The notes under the pieces: generated by a model
Told to the model about the DNA's origin: nothing
The model's database searches: none
The model's input: the letters and a program-made list of their open reading frames with translations, nothing else
In this document: positions 31,042 to 32,622 of the stretch, piece by piece
How the letters are laid out: each line of letters starts with the position of its first letter
How positions within the stretch are numbered: position 1 is the stretch's first letter
Origin: a bacterium
GTDB lineage: Bacteria > Bacillota_I > Bacilli_A > RFN20 > CAG-826
Assembly (NCBI GenBank): GCA_029098125.1
Contig: JAQXNS010000121.1
Location: 1-32,622 of the forward strand
DNA length: 32,622 bases
Reading direction: 5' to 3'
Position numbers and translations under genes: made by a program

Positions 31042-32622
31042 ATGAAAAAATTCGTACTTAAAACATTATTATGTTTATCAGCAATTGCTTTAGTTGGTTG
31101 TGGGCCAAATAATCAAAACGGTAACCCAGATGATCCAGGAATTACTGATAAAGAAAACGTTAAGGTTGCCGGACTTGAACTTGCAGAAAGCGCAACTGTC
31201 GATTGTGGTTTTACTAAACAATTAACAGCTAATGTTTTACCTGAAAATGCAACAAACAAGAACGTTACCTGGAGTAGTGCTAACCCAGAAATAGCTACAG
31301 TTGATCAAACTGGATTAGTTACAGGTGTAAACCATGGTACAACAACAATTACTTGTACTACAGAAGATGGTGGTATTAAGAGGGAATGTGAAGTTACTGT
31401 TGAGGGATATAGATTGTCCGATAAAATCTTCAATAACTTCGGAAAACTTGAATTAAATGATTATAATGTTGATTCAGAAGGCTTTGAACAATATAAAATT
31501 GATGATTCACATGAAGATTACATTGAATTCTCATTTAATAGAAAGACTACAAAAGAATGGTCAAGTGCAAGACTTTGGTATAATCCAAAAGATACAATTA
31601 CTTCACTTGATGTAGAAGTCGAACTTTTTAAAGGTACAGTTCCTGCAATTATGGTTGAGTTTGCTGGAGAAAGTGATTTCAAACAATTTAAACGTATTCC
31701 ATTAACTGCTGATCAAACTTCAAAGTTGCACGTCAATATGACAGATTATAATATTAAAACTGGTGATGAAGGAAATGGATCATGGGGCTTTATCTTCTTT
31801 GAATTAAATAATCCAAACGACAAATCTGACACAACTAGAGAATTAGATGATGAATGTGTACTTCGTTTCAAAAAAGTATCATTTACTGAAGGTGAAAAAG
31901 AAGTACCTGAAAAAATTAATAATTTCAGATATGAAGCAAAAGCAAAAAAATTAGTCTTTGAAAAGGATATTGCAGCTCAAAATTATGATCTTGAAGTTTA
32001 TAAAGTTGATGGAGAAAACGAAACTAAACTTGATCTTGAAACTCAAATGACACGTTTCACAACTTATGGTGAAAGTATTCCAAATATGGAAGTTGCATTT
32101 ACTCCAAAACATACTGATACTGTAAATCAAGATTTCTCTTCTGTTCCTGGAAATTACAAAGCAAGAATCAGAGGAAAAAATAGTGCTGGTGAAGGCGAAT
32201 GGACAGAATTCCATGAATTTACTGTCAAAGATAGTGGAAATCCAGATGTAACTAAAGGATATGTTCATAAAAATATGGCAAACGATGGTACTATTTATCC
32301 AAATCAATGGAATGGTAATAAAACATATGCAGCTGAATTAACAGATAATGGATATAAATTAACATTTACATCATCAGCAACAGCAGACAATCCAAGTTGG
32401 GATAGCTTCCTTGTTGATTTTGATAAAACACAAAAATTTGAAACATTAACTGTCAAATTTGAAGTTGTTAAATCAGATACTCCATTAAATGATTGCACAA
32501 TTCAATTCAATGACTGGGCTGAAAGTGAACCAGAAAATAGTGATGCGTTAATTCAACACCATTTCTCAATTGGAGATAGAACTGGTGTTATTGAAGAAAC
32601 AGTAACTATTGATAAAGATTTA
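31042..32622 (+). CDS. BIG2-domain surface lipoprotein, partial at window end
   Basis: This frame is absent from the ORF track because it runs off the window without a stop: 527 codons are open. AAGGAGG (31031-31037) precedes the ATG, and the signal peptide ends at LVGC (Cys20). Residues about 40-125 form a bacterial Ig-like group 2 domain (LPENATNKNVTWSSANPEIA, then TVDQTGLVTGVNHGTTTITC). Further beta-rich modules follow: about 130-290, a fibronectin-III-like segment near 295-400 (VPGNYKARIRGKNSAGEGEW), and another starting at about 405. It is probably a cell-surface glycan-binding protein or a large surface glycosidase whose catalytic part lies beyond the window. The minus-strand ORFs here are its shadows. 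Confidence 0.88.
   Translation, partial: MKKFVLKTLLCLSAIALVGCGPNNQNGNPDDPGITDKENVKVAGLELAESATVDCGFTKQLTANVLPENATNKNVTWSSANPEIATVDQTGLVTGVNHGTTTITCTTEDGGIKRECEVTVEGYRLSDKIFNNFGKLELNDYNVDSEGFEQYKIDDSHEDYIEFSFNRKTTKEWSSARLWYNPKDTITSLDVEVELFKGTVPAIMVEFAGESDFKQFKRIPLTADQTSKLHVNMTDYNIKTGDEGNGSWGFIFFELNNPNDKSDTTRELDDECVLRFKKVSFTEGEKEVPEKINNFRYEAKAKKLVFEKDIAAQNYDLEVYKVDGENETKLDLETQMTRFTTYGESIPNMEVAFTPKHTDTVNQDFSSVPGNYKARIRGKNSAGEGEWTEFHEFTVKDSGNPDVTKGYVHKNMANDGTIYPNQWNGNKTYAAELTDNGYKLTFTSSATADNPSWDSFLVDFDKTQKFETLTVKFEVVKSDTPLNDCTIQFNDWAESEPENSDALIQHHFSIGDRTGVIEETVTIDKDL

Noticed and set aside
31951-32498. Two minus-strand ORFs (118 and 64 residues)
   Set aside because: They lie wholly inside the plus-strand BIG2 lipoprotein frame, which has a ribosome site, signal peptide and domain matches.
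1-32622. TGA read as tryptophan (Mollicutes code)
   Set aside because: Trp is encoded by TGG throughout, and TGA closes three genes at exact ATGA overlaps.

Overview
The window is AT-rich (roughly 30% GC by eye) and looks like one chromosomal stretch of a low-GC Gram-positive anaerobe (Bacillota, probably an Erysipelotrichia/Mollicutes-related gut or rumen lineage). Supporting signs are many lipobox lipoproteins, YesM/YesN-type regulation, Lpl-type permeases, AAGGAGG-type ribosome sites and a standard code. TGA is used as a stop, but only in three ATGA gene overlaps. The lineage is inferred from style, not from a marker gene. I saw no rRNA, tRNA, CRISPR array or transposase gene.

Region 1 (1-17.4 kb) is a glycan-utilisation locus. 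It holds a LacI-family regulator, a secreted right-handed beta-helix lipoprotein with two discoidin-like C-terminal domains, a modular lipoprotein of unknown function, a solute-binding protein, two MalF/MalG-type permeases, two tandem GH65 inverting phosphorylases, a beta-phosphoglucomutase fused in frame to a complete MsmK/MalK-type ABC ATPase, and a second shorter beta-helix lipoprotein. The likely flow is extracellular cleavage, import of a short alpha-glucoside, phosphorolysis to beta-glucose-1-phosphate, then isomerisation to glucose-6-phosphate. The last enzyme is covalently tied to the import motor. Four-base ATGA overlaps and 2-3 nt gaps join the genes from the solute-binding protein onward into an operon.

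Region 2 (17.4-22.8 kb) is unrelated to sugars and is punctuated by three copies of a ~26-40 bp repeat (two direct, one inverted). It carries a PlsC-like acyltransferase with a C-terminal zinc ribbon, a decayed stretch with a duplicated 3' end of that gene and a 54-codon chimeric ORF, a glutathione peroxidase, a convergent NUDIX hydrolase, an SDR epimerase/reductase, and a DUF3800 gene. The DUF3800 gene is preceded by its own promoter, a ~100-nt structured RNA and an intrinsic terminator with a cUUCGg tetraloop. Its canonical ATG appears to have become ATC.

Region 3 (22.8 kb to the end) is a second sugar-uptake module: a YesM-like sensor kinase and YesN-like AraC response regulator, an Lpl-type large solute-binding lipoprotein, two Lpl-type permeases with no ATPase of their own, a two-part lipoprotein (periplasmic-binding-like plus an unknown C-terminal domain), and a BIG2-domain lipoprotein cut by the window end (missing from the ORF track because it has no stop here). 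The fused ATPase of region 1 is the only ABC motor in the window and may also serve this importer.

The strongest candidates for something new are the phosphoglucomutase-ATPase fusion and the RNA-terminator-DUF3800 cassette.
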